Source of the DNA: Nocardioides sp. CFH 31398
GTDB taxonomy: Bacteria; Actinomycetota; Actinomycetes; Propionibacteriales; Nocardioidaceae
Length of the DNA stretch: 64,000 bases
Assembly: GCF_022436705.1 (NCBI RefSeq)
Contig: NZ_JAKUHT010000011.1
Location: 177,755-241,754 of the forward strand
Direction of reading: 5' to 3'
Positions 46,468 through 57,734 of this stretch are shown piece by piece. The notes under the pieces are model-generated. The model searched no databases. It saw only the letters and a list, made by a program, of their open reading frames with translations, and was not told where the DNA came from. Position 1 is the stretch's first letter; each line of letters begins with the position of its first letter. The position numbers and the translations under genes were made by a program.

Positions 46468-47904
46468 ATGAGCGAAGGCGTGGACGAGGTGCAGCAGGAG
46501 CAGGAGCCGGTGGACCCGGCCGCCGTGCTCGCCGCGCTGCGCACCGCCCGCACCACCGCGGATGCCGCCGAGGCCACCCAGCTCAAGCTCGCCGTCACCT
46601 GGGCGATCATGCACCCGCCGCAGTCGGTCGAGGACGCCGCCACCTGGTCCAGCGGTCCCGGTCGCGAGCGAGCCCGACGTCTGGCTGGGGAGGGCACCCC
46701 CGAGGTCGGCGAGTTCTGCCTGGCCGACCTCGCCACCACCCTCGGCCTCCCGCCGGAGTCCGGCCGTGCCTACCTCACCGCCGCCCTCGAGCTCGCCTAC
46801 CGCCTCCCCCGGCTGTACGCCGCCGTGATGGACGGACGCCTACCCGCCTGGCGCGCCCGACGCATCGCCGAACGCACCACCGGGCTCTCCCGCGCCGCCG
46901 CGCAGTTCGTGGACCGCCACCTCGTTCCGGTGGCCCACCGCGCCGGGCCGACAGTGGTGGACCGGGCCGTGGGCGCCGCGATCGCCGCCACCGACCCCGA
47001 CCTCGCCGAGCGCCTCGCCCGCGAAGCCCGCGACGCCGAGGGCGTCGCCAAGCGGTTCCTCGACCTCGACTTCAAAGCCGCCGCTTCGGACAGCGCCCAG
47101 GGTGATCTCTCCGGCACCGTCGCGGTGTCCGGCTGCCTCGACCTCGACGACGCCGTCGACCTCGAGACCGCCCTGCGCCACGGCGCCCAGCTCCGCGCCG
47201 ACCTCGGCTCCGACGCACCCCTCGACGAACGCCGCGCCCACGCCGCCGGCGACCTCGCCCGCCAGCAGCTCGGCCTCGACCTCACCACCGACACCGATGA
47301 CCCTCAGCCGACCGCCAGAACGATCCGGCCGGCCAAACCGACCAAGCCGACCAAGAACGTCAGCCTCGTCGTCCACCTGACCCGCGCCGCCCTCGACGGC
47401 ACCGGCGAGGTCGTCACCGTGCGCCACCCCATCACCGGCGAAGTCCTCACCCTCGCCGAGCAGGCACGCACCTGGTGCGACCAGGCAGCGACCGTCACCG
47501 TGCAGCCCGTCATCGACCTCACTCTCGACGTCGACGTCGTCGAGCAGGTCGTCGGACACGCCACCAGCTACCGCATCCCCGCCCACCTCGACCGCCTGGT
47601 CCGACTCCGCGACCGCCACTGCGTCTTCCCCTACTGCACCCGCCCCGCCGACGCCTGCGACCTCGACCACACGGTGCCGTACACCGCCGGCGGCGAGACC
47701 TGCGCCGCGAACCTCGCCCCCCTGTGCCGCTACCACCACCGACTCAAGACCCACGGACGATGGCACTACCGCCACCTGCAACCCGGCCACTACGAATGGA
47801 CCAGCCCCCACCGCGACACCTACCGCGTCGACACCCGACCCCACGGCGGCACCACCCGCGGCTCACCCCACGCGCCACCCCGAGGACCGACACCCGCGAC
47901 ATGA
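46468..47904 (+). CDS. DUF222 and HNH endonuclease domain protein (13E12-like family)
   Basis: A 478-residue protein: an N-terminal DUF222 region (about 15-330), then an HNH domain at about 385-435 with CVFPYCTRPADACDLDHTVP and LAPLCRYHHRLKTHG, whose cysteines and histidines bind metal. The family is the REP13E12 type of M. tuberculosis and occurs in many copies in some actinobacteria, but its role is unknown. TAGAAT (46455-46460) and seven bases precede the ATG, so the transcript is leaderless. REP-like repeats lie directly upstream. Confidence 0.92.
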   Translation: MSEGVDEVQQEQEPVDPAAVLAALRTARTTADAAEATQLKLAVTWAIMHPPQSVEDAATWSSGPGRERARRLAGEGTPEVGEFCLADLATTLGLPPESGRAYLTAALELAYRLPRLYAAVMDGRLPAWRARRIAERTTGLSRAAAQFVDRHLVPVAHRAGPTVVDRAVGAAIAATDPDLAERLAREARDAEGVAKRFLDLDFKAAASDSAQGDLSGTVAVSGCLDLDDAVDLETALRHGAQLRADLGSDAPLDERRAHAAGDLARQQLGLDLTTDTDDPQPTARTIRPAKPTKPTKNVSLVVHLTRAALDGTGEVVTVRHPITGEVLTLAEQARTWCDQAATVTVQPVIDLTLDVDVVEQVVGHATSYRIPAHLDRLVRLRDRHCVFPYCTRPADACDLDHTVPYTAGGETCAANLAPLCRYHHRLKTHGRWHYRHLQPGHYEWTSPHRDTYRVDTRPHGGTTRGSPHAPPRGPTPAT

Positions 47905-47911
47905 TGTGCCG

Positions 47912-48420
47912 ATGATCGACGTCGTCCTGCTCGACCTCGAGGCGTAGTGCGTCTCTTCGACCTCGACGAGACGCTGGCGGTGGAGAGCCGCCACGGACTG
48001 GCCCCGTCGACCCTGATCACTGCTGCCTTCGACGAGACCGCGCTGCACGCGCTGGCCCGCGGCCGGGTGCCCAAGCGCGCCTGGTTGGACGGGATCGCCG
48101 AGCGCACCGGCACGCCCGCGGCGGCCGTCGACGAGTGGGCCGCGCAGCCCGTCACCGTCGACACCGAGGTCAAGGCGCTCGGCCTCCTCGGGTCCTTCGA
48201 CGGGCTGCTCGTCTCGGCAGAGCTCGGCGAGGCCAAGCCCGACCGCGCCCTCTTCGACCGGGTGGCCGCCGACCTGGGCGCGGAGCACCACCGCATGCTG
48301 CTCGTCGACGACACCCGCGCGAACGTCGACGGCGCCGTCGCCGCCGGCCTGGAGGGCCACCTCCACACCGATGCGGCCGCGCTCCGCACGGAGCTCGCGC
48401 GGCTGGGCGTCCTCTCCTAG
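47912..48420 (+). pseudogene. Broken HAD-superfamily hydrolase gene
   Basis: From the ATG at 47912 the frame reads MIDVVLLDLEA and stops at a TAG (47945-47947). Adding one base after 47941 would give MIDVVLLDLDGVVRLFDLDE and join the frame that runs on to 48420 (ESRHGLAPSTLITAAFDE, then LGEAKPDRALFDRVAADLG and MLLVDDTRANVDGAVAAGL). So one base appears lost within motif I. In addition VDTEVKALGLLGSFDG runs from the cap straight into the core; the stretch of roughly 25-30 residues with motif II (usually LLTN) seems deleted. The gene is therefore probably inactive. Confidence 0.75.
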
Positions 48421-51026
48421 AGCCGCCGCATCGCCGTCGCCCGGACTACGGCCTCGCCGACCTCGTCGGAGGTGGCCAGGTCGACCTCGGCGTCGATGAC
48501 CCAGTCGCGGTGGCCCTCCGGGTCGAGGACCGTCTGACGCACCCGCCAGACCCGGCGGCCGTCTTCGTCGGTCGCCGGCTCGGTGGTGAACAGCTCGGGT
48601 CCGCGGGCGTCGCCGTCGGTGCGGATCTCGTCGTGCTCGGCGTAGTACGCCTCGAGGGCGGCGTCCCAGGCCGCGGCGTCCACGAGGGGCGGCAGCTCGC
48701 CGAGCCCGGCGGAGGACACCTCCAGCGCGGTCAGGGCGTCGACGTCGTCGCGGGCCGCGAGCTGCACGCGCCGGAACACCGCGTTGCGGACCATGACGGT
48801 GAAGGGACGCACCCGCTCCGACAGCGGGCGCGGCGGGGGCGGCGGTGCGGACGGGTCGCGGCCCTCGAGCGCCGCGGGCCCCGCGCCCGTCAGGGCCTCC
48901 CACTCGTCGAGCAGCGACGAGTCGGTCTGGCGGATGGTCTCCCCCAGCCACTCCTCGACGTCCGCGAGCGCCGCCGTCCGGTGGACGTCGGGAACGACCT
49001 GACGGAGCGCCCGGTAGGTGTCCGACAGGCAGCGCAGGAGCAGGCCCTCCGAGCGCGCGAGCTGGTAGCGCGACACGAGCTCGGTGAAGCCCATGCCCTG
49101 CTCCACCATGTCCCGGACGACGGACGCGGGGGTCATCGCGTCGGGCGAGAGCCACGGGTGGCCGAGCAGGTAGTCCTCCCAGACCGTCTCGAGCAGCTCC
49201 CGCAGCGGCTGCGGCCAGGTGACCTCCTCGAGGAGCACCATGCGCTCCTCGTACTCGATCCCGTCCGCCTTCATCGCCGCCACCGCCTCGCCGCGCGCGA
49301 CGTGCTGCTGGGCGAGAAGGATGGCCCGGGGCGTCTCGACGATCGCCTCGACGACGCTCAGCACGTCGAGCGCGTGCGACCGGGACGCCGACTCCTCGGC
49401 GTCCTCGTCGGGCTGCGGCAGCACCTCGAGGGCCCGGAGAGCGAAGTGCGCGAGCGGGGAGTCCAGGCCGAACCCGGTGGGCAGGTCGACGGTGAGGACG
49501 AAGCGCCGCCCGTGCTCGTCGAGGTCGTCGAGGCGGGTGAGGACGCCGCTGTCGGCCAGCGACCGCACCAGCCGGACGGCACGGCGCGCGAGCCGCATCC
49601 GCTCGCGGGGCCGGAGGTCGTGGTTGTCGTAGACCAGCCGGCGGACGACGGCGGTGGTGTCCTCGGGCCGGCCGGCGACGTTGACGAGCATCGAGTTGTC
49701 GACCTTCATCCGCGGCACGAGCGCCTCGGGGGTGCCCTCGACGAGCTTGGTGAAGGTGTCCTCGGTCCACACCACGGCGCCGTCGGCGGGCTTGCGCCGC
49801 TGGACCTTACGCCGTTTCTTCGGGTCGTCCCCGGCCTTCGCCAGCGCCCTGGCGTTCTCGATGACGTGCTCCGGCGCCTGGACCACGACCCGGCCGCGGA
49901 CGTCGTACCCGGCCCGGCCGGCGCGACCGGCGATCTGCTGGAACTCGCGGACCTTCAGCACCCGCTCGCGGCGGCCGTCGTACTTCGCCAGGCCCGTGAA
50001 AAGCACGGTGCGGATCGGCACGTTGATGCCGACGCCGAGCGTGTCGGTGCCGCAGACGACGACGAGCAGCCCCGACTGCGCGAGCTGCTCCACGAGCCGT
50101 CGGTAGCGCGGCAGCATCCCCGCGTGGTGGACGCCGACGCCGTGGCGCAGCAGCTTGCCGAGGGTCTTGCCGAACCCGGCGGCGAACCGGAAGCCGGCCA
50201 GCCGCTCCGCGATCCGGTCCCGCGCCTCGCGGGTGGCGACGGCGGAGCGCAGCAGCGTGGTGGCGTGGGCGACGGCATTCGCCTGGGTGAAGTGGACGAC
50301 GTACACGGGGGCGTCGCCGTCCTCGACGAGCTCCGACAGCGTCTCGGCCAGCGGCGTCATCGCCCAGTCGAACGACAGCGGCACCGGCCGCTCGGCGTCC
50401 GCGACCACCGCCACCTCGACGTCGGTACGACGGGTCAGGTCGTCGGCGATCGACGTCATGTCGCCGAGCGTCGCCGACATGAGCAGGAAACGTGCCCCGG
50501 TCAGCTCCAGCAGCGGCACCTGCCAGGCCCAGCCGCGGTCGGGCTCGGCGTAGTAGTGGAACTCGTCCATGACGACGCGCCCCGCGGCGGCGACCGCGCC
50601 CTCGCGCAGCGCGACGTTGGCCAGGATCTCCGCGGTGGCGCACACCAGCGGGGCGTCGCTGTTGACCGCGGCGTCACCGGTGAGCATCCCCACCCGCTCG
50701 GCGCCGAACGTGGCGACCGCGTCGAAGAACTTCTCGCTCACCAGCGCCTTGACCGGCGCGGTCAGCCACCCCCGCTGCCCCGCGGCGAGCGCGGCGAACA
50801 GCGCGGCGGTCGCCACCAGCGACTTGCCCGACCCGGTCGGGGTGGCGAGGACGACGTGGTTGCCGCTGAACAGCTCGATGACGGCTTCGTCCTGGTGCGG
50901 GTACGGCTCGAGCCCCCGCTCCGCGACCCAGGAGCCGAAGGCGTCGTACAGCGCGTCGGGGTCGCGCCCGAGGCCCTGGGAGCGCAGGTCGTCGGCGAGG
51001 TCCCCCAGGCTGGCGGTGCCGCTCAC
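48417..51026 (-). CDS. DEAD/DEAH-box RNA helicase with DUF3516
   Basis: An 869-residue superfamily 2 helicase. Motif I is ATPTGSGKS (61-69), motif II DEFHYY, motif III SAT in LLMSATLGD, and motif [14 protein letters not shown]; a Lys/Arg-rich insertion [10 protein letters not shown] follows. The C-terminal half is DUF3516, typical of an actinobacterial helicase group. Role probably in RNA processing or decay. The GTG start overlaps the xerD stop as GTGA. Its last codon overlaps the stop of the convergent HAD pseudogene. Confidence 0.92.
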   Translation of the reverse strand: MSGTASLGDLADDLRSQGLGRDPDALYDAFGSWVAERGLEPYPHQDEAVIELFSGNHVVLATPTGSGKSLVATAALFAALAAGQRGWLTAPVKALVSEKFFDAVATFGAERVGMLTGDAAVNSDAPLVCATAEILANVALREGAVAAAGRVVMDEFHYYAEPDRGWAWQVPLLELTGARFLLMSATLGDMTSIADDLTRRTDVEVAVVADAERPVPLSFDWAMTPLAETLSELVEDGDAPVYVVHFTQANAVAHATTLLRSAVATREARDRIAERLAGFRFAAGFGKTLGKLLRHGVGVHHAGMLPRYRRLVEQLAQSGLLVVVCGTDTLGVGINVPIRTVLFTGLAKYDGRRERVLKVREFQQIAGRAGRAGYDVRGRVVVQAPEHVIENARALAKAGDDPKKRRKVQRRKPADGAVVWTEDTFTKLVEGTPEALVPRMKVDNSMLVNVAGRPEDTTAVVRRLVYDNHDLRPRERMRLARRAVRLVRSLADSGVLTRLDDLDEHGRRFVLTVDLPTGFGLDSPLAHFALRALEVLPQPDEDAEESASRSHALDVLSVVEAIVETPRAILLAQQHVARGEAVAAMKADGIEYEERMVLLEEVTWPQPLRELLETVWEDYLLGHPWLSPDAMTPASVVRDMVEQGMGFTELVSRYQLARSEGLLLRCLSDTYRALRQVVPDVHRTAALADVEEWLGETIRQTDSSLLDEWEALTGAGPAALEGRDPSAPPPPPRPLSERVRPFTVMVRNAVFRRVQLAARDDVDALTALEVSSAGLGELPPLVDAAAWDAALEAYYAEHDEIRTDGDARGPELFTTEPATDEDGRRVWRVRQTVLDPEGHRDWVIDAEVDLATSDEVGEAVVRATAMRRL

Positions 51027-51967
51027 GCGCGGGCCCGCGGGTGCGCGGTGGCGAAGACCTCGCGCAGGTTGTCGACGGTGACGAGGGTGTAGACCTGGGT
51101 GGTCGTCACCGAGGCGTGGCCCAGGAGCTCCTGGACGACGCGGACGTCGGCGCCGCCGTCGAGCAGGTGCGTGGCGAAGGAGTGGCGCAGCGTGTGCGGC
51201 GAGACGCCCTGCGCGAGCCCGGCCCGCTCGGCGGCGCGGGACAGCACGGCCCAGGCGCTCTGCCGCGACAGCCTCCCGCCGCGGGAGTTGAGGAAGAGCG
51301 CCGCTCCGCCGCGACCGGAGCCGACGAGGTCGGCGCGCCCGCGGACGAGGTAGGCGTCCACGGCGTCGCGGGCGAAGCGCCCGACGGGCACCAGCCGCTC
51401 CTTGCCGCCCTTGCCGCGCAGCAGGACGACGGCGTCCTCCGGGTCGCGGTCACCGGTCGACACGTCGTCCACGTCGAGGCCGACGGCCTCCGAGATCCGG
51501 GCGCCGGTGCCGTAGAGCAGCTCGAGCAGCGCGCGGTCGCGCAGCGCCAGGGGCCCGTCCTCGGGTCCCCCGGCGGCCTCCAGCAGTGCCTCGACGTCGG
51601 AGAGGCCGAGCGCCTTGGGGAGCCGCTTCGCCGGGGCCGGCGGCTTGACGGCACCGGCGGGGTCGACCTCGGTGAGCCCGTCGCCGACGGCGAAGCGGTG
51701 GAAGCCGCGGACGGCGACGACGGTCCGGGCGGCGGACGACGCCCCCAGCGGAGGGTGGTCCGCGTCCCCGGTGCGCAGGGCCGCCAGGAAGTCGGTGACG
51801 GTCGCCTCGGTGACCGCGTCGAGGTCGGTCACCCCCGCGGCGTCCAGGAAGGCCAGGTAGCGCCGCAGGTCGCGGCGGTAGGAGCTCAACGTGTTCGCGG
51901 CCAGGCCGCGCTCGACCGCGAGGTGGTCCAGGTAGCCCCGGACCGCCCCCGCGAGAGGATCAGCCAC
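51023..51967 (-). CDS. xerD: Site-specific tyrosine recombinase XerD
   Basis: XerD with XerC resolves chromosome dimers at dif. The 314-residue product has a SAM-like N-terminal domain and a full catalytic set: Arg157 in GTGARISE, Lys in [11 protein letters not shown], His258 and Arg261 in [12 protein letters not shown], His284 in LLGHASV, and Tyr293 in TTTQVYTLV. Gene order pyrG-NUDIX-xerD matches M. tuberculosis Rv1699-Rv1701, so it is a housekeeping recombinase and not a phage integrase. It starts three bases after ald. Confidence 0.95.
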   Translation of the reverse strand: MADPLAGAVRGYLDHLAVERGLAANTLSSYRRDLRRYLAFLDAAGVTDLDAVTEATVTDFLAALRTGDADHPPLGASSAARTVVAVRGFHRFAVGDGLTEVDPAGAVKPPAPAKRLPKALGLSDVEALLEAAGGPEDGPLALRDRALLELLYGTGARISEAVGLDVDDVSTGDRDPEDAVVLLRGKGGKERLVPVGRFARDAVDAYLVRGRADLVGSGRGGAALFLNSRGGRLSRQSAWAVLSRAAERAGLAQGVSPHTLRHSFATHLLDGGADVRVVQELLGHASVTTTQVYTLVTVDNLREVFATAHPRARA

Positions 51968-51970
51968 GTC

Positions 51971-53083
51971 TCACCAGAGGTCGCCCGGCGACGCCGCGTC
52001 GATGCCGTGCGCCTCGCCGACGGGCGCGGAGTAGAGCCGGCCCTCGTGGGTGGAGAGCCCGGCGGCGAGCGTCGGGTCGGCGGCGCAGGCGCCGCGCCAG
52101 CCGCGGTCCGCGACCGCCACGACGTACGGCAGGGTCGCGTTCGTCAGCGCGTACGTCGAGGTGTTCGGCACGGCCCCCGGCATGTTCGCGACGCAGTAGA
52201 AGATCGAGTCGTGCACCGGGTACGTCGGGTCCGCGTGCGTGGTGGGGTGGGTGTCCTCGAAGCAGCCGCCCTGGTCGACCGCGATGTCGACGAGCACGGA
52301 CCCGGGCTTCATCCGCGAGACCAGCTCGTTGCTGACCAGCTTCGGCGCGGCCGCACCGGGGATCAGCACGGCGCCGATGACCATGTCGGCCTCGGTGACC
52401 TGCTGCTCGATCGTCAGCCTGGACGACGCCAGCCCGCGCACCCGGTTGTCGTAGCGCCAGAACGACATCCGCAGCTTGTCGAGGTCGGTGTCGAGCAGCG
52501 TGACGTCGGCGCCCATGCCGAGCGCGATGTTCGCCGCGTTCTGGCCGGAGACGCCGGCGCCGATGATGACGACCTTCGCGTTCGCGACACCGCCGACGCC
52601 ACCCATGAGGACCCCGCGGCCGCCCTGCGCCTTGAGCATCGCGTGGGCGCCGACCTGCGGGGCGAGGCAGCCGGCCACCTCGGACATCGGGTAGAGCAGC
52701 GGCAGGGACCCGGACGGCAGCTGCACGGTCTCGTAGGCCAGGGAGGTGACGCCGCGCTCCATGAGCTCGACGGTCAGCGGTCGGTCCGCGGCGAGGTGCA
52801 GGTAGGTGAAGAGGGTCAGGCCCTCCCGCATCCGGTGGTACTCCTCGGCGACGGGCTCCTTGACCTTGAGGACCGTCTCGGCCTCGCCCCAGGTGGAGTC
52901 GGCGTCGGGCACCATCCGCGCGCCGGCGGCGACGTACTCCGCGTCGGGGATCTGCGAGCCCTCGCCGGCGCCGGCCTGGACGAGCACCTCGTGGCCGTGG
53001 GCCACCAGCTCGTGGACACCGACGGGCGTGATCGCCACCCGGTACTCGTGGTTCTTGACTTCCTTGGGTACGCCGACCTTCAC
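51971..53083 (-). CDS. ald: Alanine dehydrogenase
   Basis: Ald interconverts L-alanine and pyruvate with NAD. The 370-residue product begins MKVGVPKEVKNHEYRVAITP, with Lys and Arg of the pyruvate site, and contains VLMGGVGGVANAKVVIIGAG for NAD binding and MKPGSVLVDIAVDQGG. Its length is normal. The GTG at 53083 follows TAGGGT and six bases, a leaderless start. It is inserted between the NUDIX gene and xerD, the arrangement I recall from Streptomyces rather than Mycobacterium. Confidence 0.96.
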   Translation of the reverse strand: MKVGVPKEVKNHEYRVAITPVGVHELVAHGHEVLVQAGAGEGSQIPDAEYVAAGARMVPDADSTWGEAETVLKVKEPVAEEYHRMREGLTLFTYLHLAADRPLTVELMERGVTSLAYETVQLPSGSLPLLYPMSEVAGCLAPQVGAHAMLKAQGGRGVLMGGVGGVANAKVVIIGAGVSGQNAANIALGMGADVTLLDTDLDKLRMSFWRYDNRVRGLASSRLTIEQQVTEADMVIGAVLIPGAAAPKLVSNELVSRMKPGSVLVDIAVDQGGCFEDTHPTTHADPTYPVHDSIFYCVANMPGAVPNTSTYALTNATLPYVVAVADRGWRGACAADPTLAAGLSTHEGRLYSAPVGEAHGIDAASPGDLW

Positions 53084-53126
53084 AGCAGCACCCTAGCCAC
53101 GGGCGTGTCCCAGATCACGATCGGCG

Positions 53127-55477
<2,351 letters not shown>

Positions 55478-56419
55478 TCAGGAGGCAGGCGTGGGCACTG
55501 CGCCGTCCGTGCCGTGCACGCCCCAGGCGCCGCGGACGCCCTCGTCGGCCCGGATCAGGCCCAGGACGGCCAGGACGCGGCCCGCCTCGAGGTCGGTGCC
55601 GTCGACGGTGGAGACGTCCGCCACGTCGCCGGAGTCACGCAGGCGGCGCATCGCTCCCCCGGCCCCGGAGGACACGTCGTCGACGACGACGGTGCCCGCG
55701 GAGCGCTGGGCGAGACCGGTGAGCAGCCCGGTGGTGACGGCGTCGGCCGAGCGGACGGCGGCGGGATCACCCTCGGCACCGGCGTCGGTGCCGAGCACGA
55801 CGAGGACGAGAGGTGCGCGGGTGCGGCTCGCGTCGGGACCGGTCAGCAGGCCCGCGCGCCGCAGGCTCTCGCCCACCGCCTCGGTCGCCCGGACCGGCGG
55901 CTGCCCCTGCGGCTCCCGGCTGGCCAGGACCATGCCGAGCAGGCCGCCCATCCGCTCGTACGTCGGGGCGTCGGCGTCGACCGGGAGGTCGGGGTTCTGC
56001 GCGAGGAGGCGTCGCCCGAGGCTGTCGACCAGCGCCGTGCCGCCGGCCCCGGTCAGCTCCTCGGTGGCGCCGTACGTGCCGGTGACCCGACCACCGGCGA
56101 GGGCGACCTGCTCGCGGAGGGCCTCGACGACCCCGTCGTCCGCGCCCGGCATCGTGAGGAGCGCGACGTCGCGGCCGGTCAGCCGGTCGTCGTAGACCCG
56201 GGGGGCGGTGGCGCTCGCGAGGGCGCCGGAGGCCTCGAGGGCGCGGACGGCGGACGCGTTCGTGAGGGCGGGCGCCGCCCCGGTGCGGGTGGCGAGCTGG
56301 TCGGTGCCGGTACCGACGTCCGAGAGCGGCCCGGCGCCGACCGCGATGCCGACCGCGAGCGCGAGGACGGTCGCCGCCGCCGGGGCCAGGCGGCGACGCA
56401 GGCTGGTGGGGGCGGGCAT
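55478..56419 (-). CDS. DUF3186 protein, SteB / MctB-like
   Basis: A 313-residue protein with one N-terminal membrane helix (about 12-29) and a long extracytoplasmic part, of the DUF3186 family. M. tuberculosis MctB (Rv1698) is described as a copper-export channel of the outer membrane, while in Corynebacterium glutamicum the orthologue SteB works with SteA in daughter-cell separation. No outer membrane is expected here, so the division role is the better guess. The ATG overlaps the steA stop as ATGA. I see no His or Met-rich copper sites. Confidence 0.85.
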   Translation of the reverse strand: MPAPTSLRRRLAPAAATVLALAVGIAVGAGPLSDVGTGTDQLATRTGAAPALTNASAVRALEASGALASATAPRVYDDRLTGRDVALLTMPGADDGVVEALREQVALAGGRVTGTYGATEELTGAGGTALVDSLGRRLLAQNPDLPVDADAPTYERMGGLLGMVLASREPQGQPPVRATEAVGESLRRAGLLTGPDASRTRAPLVLVVLGTDAGAEGDPAAVRSADAVTTGLLTGLAQRSAGTVVVDDVSSGAGGAMRRLRDSGDVADVSTVDGTDLEAGRVLAVLGLIRADEGVRGAWGVHGTDGAVPTPAS

Positions 56420-57666
56420 CAGCGCACCGCCCCGACGAGGGTGCGGACGAGACCGGCGACCGCGTCGACCGCGGCAGCGGCCCACTCCTGGCCGACCGGG
56501 GTGACCAGGATCGCCGCCAGGAGCGCCAGCAGCCCGACGAGCAGGACGCCGACGACGTGGCGCAGGCCCACGCGGCCGGCGTAGACGCCCGGCAGCGCGG
56601 CGGCGTCGACGAGGCGTGGCCCGATCTCGAGGCGCGTCAGGTGGGTGCTGCCCAGCCCGGGCCGCTCGCCGTCCAGCAGCTCCTCGAGCGTGGCGTGCAT
56701 GCCCACCCCGACCACGGCGGAGGCGCCGCGGTGGTGGGCGAGCAGCAGCGCGGTGTCCTCGGGCGTGGCCGAGGTGCGGACGGTGAGGGGCGTGAGGCCC
56801 AGCCGCGCCAGGCGGTCGGCGGTGTCCGCGGTCGCGGTGCCACTGCCGCCACTGCCCCCACGCGGTTCGACCAGGACGACGTCGCCGGCGTGGCGCAGCA
56901 CCGCGGCCGGCGGCAGGCCCCGGTCGTCGCCGGGGGCCGAGACCACCACGACGTCCGGCTTCATCCCCACGTCCGTGGCCACGACGGCGCCGGTGTCGAC
57001 GCCGATCACGACGGGTCGCTGCTCGCGCACGAAGGCGCGCACGGCGCGCAGCTCGGCGCGGTGCTCGTGGCCCGCGGCGACGACGACCACCGGGCGGCCG
57101 GCGAGCGAGGTCGTGGGGTCGGGCAGACCGGCACCGTGGAGGAGCAGCCGGTGCTCGCGCTTCAGGAACTCGCCGGTGTGGAGCGTCAGCGACTCCAGGT
57201 GCGCGCTCATCGAGGTCCGGGCGCGGGCCTGGAGGTCGACGACGCTCGAGGCGTCGAGCACGCGTCCCTCGAACGACGACGCCGCTCCGTCGGCGTCGGA
57301 GGACCCCTCGACGTGCAGCCGCCCCTCGTGGATCCGCACGACCGTGCCGTCGCGGACGGCGTCGAGCACCGCGACACCGACGCGGTCGAGGTGGACGACC
57401 CCCGCGTCGGCGAGCAGGCCGGCGCCGAGGGTCGGGTAGCGCCCGGAGATCGAGGACGACGCGTTGACGACCGCGGCGGCCCCGGCGTCGATCGCCGCCT
57501 GGGCGGTGGCCCGGTCGAGGTCGGTGCGCTCGAGGACCAGCACCTCCCCGCGACGCAGGCCCCGCAGGGCGGCCTCGCGGCGGCCCGCGGTACGACCGAC
57601 GACGCGGGCGCGACCGGTCAGGCCGGGCTGGGTGTCGGGACGGCGGGTGCGCACGGGGAGCCTCAT
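56419..57666 (-). CDS. steA: Cell-separation protein SteA (thiamin pyrophosphokinase-like fold)
   Basis: A 415-residue protein: the N-terminal two-thirds are soluble, with an opening GRARVVGRTAGRREAALRGL, NASSSISGRYPTLGAGLLAD and RPVVIGVDTGAVVATDVGM from the TPK-like domain; a single membrane helix at about 372-392 (GVLLVGLLALLAAILV) anchors it near the C-terminus. SteA and SteB are named from C. glutamicum and activate cell-wall hydrolysis at division. It lies between recN and the steB-like gene, as Rv1697 does. Confidence 0.9.
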   Translation of the reverse strand: MRLPVRTRRPDTQPGLTGRARVVGRTAGRREAALRGLRRGEVLVLERTDLDRATAQAAIDAGAAAVVNASSSISGRYPTLGAGLLADAGVVHLDRVGVAVLDAVRDGTVVRIHEGRLHVEGSSDADGAASSFEGRVLDASSVVDLQARARTSMSAHLESLTLHTGEFLKREHRLLLHGAGLPDPTTSLAGRPVVVVAAGHEHRAELRAVRAFVREQRPVVIGVDTGAVVATDVGMKPDVVVVSAPGDDRGLPPAAVLRHAGDVVLVEPRGGSGGSGTATADTADRLARLGLTPLTVRTSATPEDTALLLAHHRGASAVVGVGMHATLEELLDGERPGLGSTHLTRLEIGPRLVDAAALPGVYAGRVGLRHVVGVLLVGLLALLAAILVTPVGQEWAAAAVDAVAGLVRTLVGAVR

Positions 57667-57734
57667 CGGACGACCATGCTGACACCGGCCGAGCCCCACC
57701 CCGGGCAGGTGCGTCGGCGCGTCGGGAAGTGGCC

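Noticed and set aside
48135..51092. 985-codon plus-strand open frame opposite the helicase gene
   Set aside because: Composition is typical of antisense frames in high-GC DNA, and the minus strand has all helicase motifs in order.
51023..51967. Tyrosine recombinase as a sign of a phage or genomic island
   Set aside because: Gene order with pyrG, NUDIX and ald and the full XerD motif set show a housekeeping recombinase.
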